Shown here piece after piece: positions 61,518 to 64,000 of a stretch of 64,000 nt of DNA; the stretch's first letter is position 1, and every line of letters starts with the position of its first letter. Position numbers and translations under genes: made by a program. The notes beneath the pieces were generated by a model. The model had not been told where the DNA came from, searched no databases, and was given only the letters and a program-made list of their open reading frames with translations. Origin of the DNA: Theropithecus gelada (lineage: Eukaryota > Chordata > Mammalia > Primates > Cercopithecidae); NCBI RefSeq assembly GCF_003255815.1, contig NC_037671.1, positions 154,062,645 to 154,126,644 of the forward strand, given 5' to 3'.

Positions 61518-61672
61518 TTGCCGACGCAGATGCCACTGTCAAAAATCTAGAACAGGAAGCTGACCGGCTAATAGATAAACTCAAACCCATCAAGGAACTT
61601 GAGGATAATCTAAAGAAAAACATCTCTGAGATAAAGGAATTGATAAACCAAGCCCGGAAACAAGCCAATTCT
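61518..61672 (+). CDS. LAMA2: LAMA2 coiled-coil exon (155 nt), last in window
   Basis: This encodes (I)ADADATVKNLEQEADRL through NQARKQANS, the end of the alpha-2 coiled coil; LG1 is expected to start in the following exon, outside the window. An NIS sequon and strong heptads (IKELEDNLKKNISEIKELI) are visible. The acceptor is 'ttgttctatgcag' and the donor tct|gtaagt is consensus. It starts with the last two bases of a split codon and ends in phase 0. The upstream (TG)n-like stretch at 61460-61495 is close to the acceptor tract. Confidence 0.95.
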
Positions 61673-62336
61673 GTAAGTTCTTTTTATCGTCAGTATCAGT
61701 AATTGATTGTAATTGTTGGATTATTCCTAGAGGGAATGTCTTTCCCCAGGATTCCCCGATGAATGATCTTGGGTTCTTTTCCTTTAACCTGAAGCGATTT
61801 GGGGTAGGAGGAGTTGGAGTGGGGGAGAGGTTAGTTTTGTTTTGTTTGTAAATTGCAAAAGACATTTCATGGAACAATAATTACCACTTATTATTGTAGA
61901 ACTAAGAATTCTGGTATATTCTATTACTGTTTGCATAGAATAATACAAATAGCAAGAAAGAAAACCTTATTATTGTATAATAAAAAGCCATGGATGAGAG
62001 TACCTTCCTCTTGCTAAAAACAAACCAAAAAAAGGCCAACTAGTGAGGTTATGGCAGGAATGAAGGAACAATATATGAAATAAGAGCAAAAAGAAACAAA
62101 CATTATACATATATATTCTTTTGTCTCATATAAACAACAATAAAAATGGCTTTGGTTATAATTTTTACATTTATTTTTTGTTTTGGAGTAGATAGGAAAT
62201 AGCTGATTTGTCTCAAAAGTTTGCTCTTTATTTACCCAATTTGAAGTTTACTAGGATAGAGACAGAGCTTTCTAGAAGGTAGCGTGCTAATGAGCCAGGG
62301 CAGAGTTGTTAAGTGCCAACGTGAAACTTTAGTCAA

Positions 62337-62388
62337 AGGAAGGAAGGAAAGGGAGTGGAGGGGAGGGGAGAAAGAAAGAAAGAAAGGA
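62337..62388 (+). repeat. Purine-rich simple repeat
   Basis: GGAA units, then GGGGA and GAAA units. Confidence 0.9.
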
Positions 62389-62682
62389 CAGTTTTCTTGT
62401 TTTCAGGCTTGAACTCAAACCTTGTTAGATACCTTAGTCTTCCATCTCAAAAATTCTGTTTTTTTAACAACTGTGGAGCTAGGACGATCAGAAAAGCCCT
62501 TTCTTAGTCCATCAATTTATATTGTTGTAGTATTTAAGAATATGATGCTCCAGTAACAGCATATTCTTTTTCCTCCTTATTCACATCTAACACTTCTAAA
62601 CAATGCCAAGACAATAAGTTCAAGGTGAACATTGAAAAGGAATTCATGACTGCCTGAAAAAAACTTAGAAAACAACAAAAAG

Positions 62683-62983
62683 GGCCGGGGCGGTGGCTCA
62701 TGCCTGTAATCCCAGCACTTTGGGAGGCCGAGGCAGGTGGATCACAAGGTCAGGAGATCAAGACCATCCTGGCTAACACAGTGAAACCCCGTCTCTACTA
62801 AAAATACAAAAAAATAGCCGGGCGTGGAGGTGGGTGCCTCTAGTTCCAGCTACTCGGGAGGCTGAGGCAGGAGAATGGCGTGAACCCGGGAGGCAGAGCT
62901 TGCAGTGAGCCGAGATCGCGCCACTGCACTCCAGCCTGGGAGACAGCAAGACTCCACCTCAAAAAAAAAAAAAAAAAAAGAAA
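62683..62983 (+). mobile_element. AluY, full length
   Basis: Near-consensus AluY with A-tail and an exact flanking duplication 'gaaaacaacaaaaag' at both ends. Confidence 0.93.
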
Positions 62984-63229
62984 AAGAAAACAACAAAAAG
63001 ATTAGTGAAGATGATGTTACATAAGACCAGAGTAATAAATCAGTGAAAGGATCTGAGAAAACATATATTCAACTAGAATATGAAAGCCAGGCAGTATCGT
63101 TGACAGGTGATCATTATGTATGTAAAGCAGAAGATTAAAAGAAACCAGATGTTACTTCAGGGTTTGAAGTTTTATCTAAGATTTAGCCAACATGGAAAAA
63201 ACCTCTACTATGTTCAGTGTTACTTTCTG

Positions 63230-63740
63230 TAAGGTACACAAAGATGTATAAAGGAGTTCTTTCACTCACAAAGTTTATAAAATAGTAGGGAAAATAAGAT
63301 ATGTACACATACCTTGTCACATAATGCAGAATGTTCTACCACATTATAGAAGCCTTGAGAAGTGACATAAAAGTTCTAGAAGGAATAATCACTTCTAGTA
63401 GGGCCTGAAGATTTCCTGAAGGGAAGGATTTGAGCCAGGCATTGAGGTGGGATAGTGCTGGGGAGTTGGAGGTAGAGTCAGGGAACGGGGAGAGTATTCT
63501 GAAAAGAGGGAATGACTTAAAGGAAGGCAGAGGGAGAAGGAAGTTTTAGGGTCCGTTTAGGAAAAAGAAGTAGAGTTTGCCCAGAGTAATTGATAAAGGA
63601 AACACATAACCAGAAAGGCCAATAGAGGCCAGGTCTTGTCAGGCCTTCAATAATCAGTTAAGCAGTTTCATTTAACAACACTTGTACTTGGGATAAGCCT
63701 CACTGGAGAGGATAAGCTGAAAGCTTTGAGCATGGAACAC
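63230..63740 (-). mobile_element. L2 remnant, antisense
   Basis: 'gggcctgaagatttcctgaaggg' and 'caggtcttgtcaggccttcaataatc' fit reverse-complement L2; diverged. Confidence 0.45.
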
Positions 63741-64000
63741 AGTGTAATCAGAACTGTGCTTTTTAAATATAAATCCAGAAGCAATTTGTGGGGTAGATGA
63801 AAGAAAGAAGAATGAAGGACCCAACTATAGCTGTGGCAAGAGAAAAGAAGAACATGATGTACCACTCTTATATTTTGCAGTGTTAACTTGGAAGAAGCAA
63901 TAAGAGTAAATATTATTTTGGAATCTCACCTTTAGCCACATTTTCTGACTTAGTCATCAAGTAGATAAATCTAGACTTTTTTATTATTTCTTCATTGTAA

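Larger units (their letters stand above)
1..64000 (+). other. LAMA2: LAMA2 gene, internal part (laminin alpha-2 coiled-coil exons and introns)
   Basis: The whole window lies inside one gene read on the + strand. The spliced exons give a continuous, charged, heptad-rich protein that I recognise as the domain II/I coiled coil of laminin subunit alpha-2, ending just before the LG domains. Laminin alpha-2 is a secreted basement-membrane protein. It assembles with a beta and a gamma chain (for example laminin-211) and links muscle and Schwann-cell matrix to dystroglycan and integrins through its LG domains. The exons seen contain no cysteine and have several N-x-S/T sequons, as expected for this secreted rod. 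All exons have AG/GT borders and matching phases, with one exception: 31116 to 54575 (see findings). Promoter, first exons and LG exons lie outside the window. Confidence 0.95.
61673..64000 (+). other. LAMA2 intron (partial, 5' part)
   Basis: This contains a purine-rich simple repeat (62337-62388), a full AluY with clean target duplications (62683-62983) and an antisense L2 remnant (about 63230-63740). 61673-62336 is plain. Confidence 0.75.

Noticed and set aside
1..64000. CRISPR arrays, operons, tRNA or rRNA genes
   Set aside because: None seen; the repeats are primate interspersed repeats and microsatellites in a spliced eukaryotic gene.

Overview
The window is an intron-rich stretch of a catarrhine primate genome and holds part of one protein-coding gene on the + strand: LAMA2, the laminin alpha-2 (merosin) chain. 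Ten exons were placed by reading splice sites and phase: 11308-11419, 18652-18814, 20207-20417, 28364-28480, 29477-29640, 30978-31116, 54575-54691, 56663-56845, a 6-nt microexon at 58905-58910, and 61518-61672. Together they give about 1.37 kb of coding sequence. They encode the C-terminal part of the alpha-2 coiled coil (laminin domain II/I), which winds with a beta and a gamma chain into the laminin heterotrimer just before the LG domains. The rest of the window is intron. I see no other cellular gene, RNA gene or CRISPR array.

An Old World monkey is the likely source. The Alu at 31963 carries 'ggctcaagcctgt' and 'aaactagccggg', which I associate with the cercopithecoid AluYRa lineage. The young L1 copies at 46-49.6 kb have a 3' end I associate with Old World monkey L1. 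A run of 7 N at 48051-48057 marks a draft assembly.

Layout. 1-11.3 kb: intron with old L1 and L2, one Alu and an L1 tail. 11.3-20.4 kb: three exons, a ~650 bp GGAA homopurine tract, and an L1 with a nested Alu. 20.4-31.1 kb: intron rich in MER5A, MIR, L2 and Alu, then three closely spaced exons. 31.1-54.6 kb: a 23.5 kb intron holding a defective ERVL provirus, two further MLT2-type LTRs, an L1M fragment, an ERV1-like LTR and two head-to-head young L1s around the gap. 54.6-61.7 kb: four exons including the microexon. 61.7-64 kb: start of the next intron.

The strongest observations are four. (1) The exon ending at 31116 (phase 0) cannot join the exon starting at 54575 (phase 1) without a stop after five codons, so an exon of 3n+1 nt is missing. 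The head-to-head L1 junction and the N gap in that intron are the likely place where sequence was lost. (2) A 6-nt microexon repairs the protein between two conventional exons. (3) A compound inverted repeat at 55.67-55.89 kb has a 21-nt spacer copied from about 770 bp downstream, a template-switch signature. (4) Inverted Alus flank exons 28364-31116. I found no previously undescribed multi-gene system.
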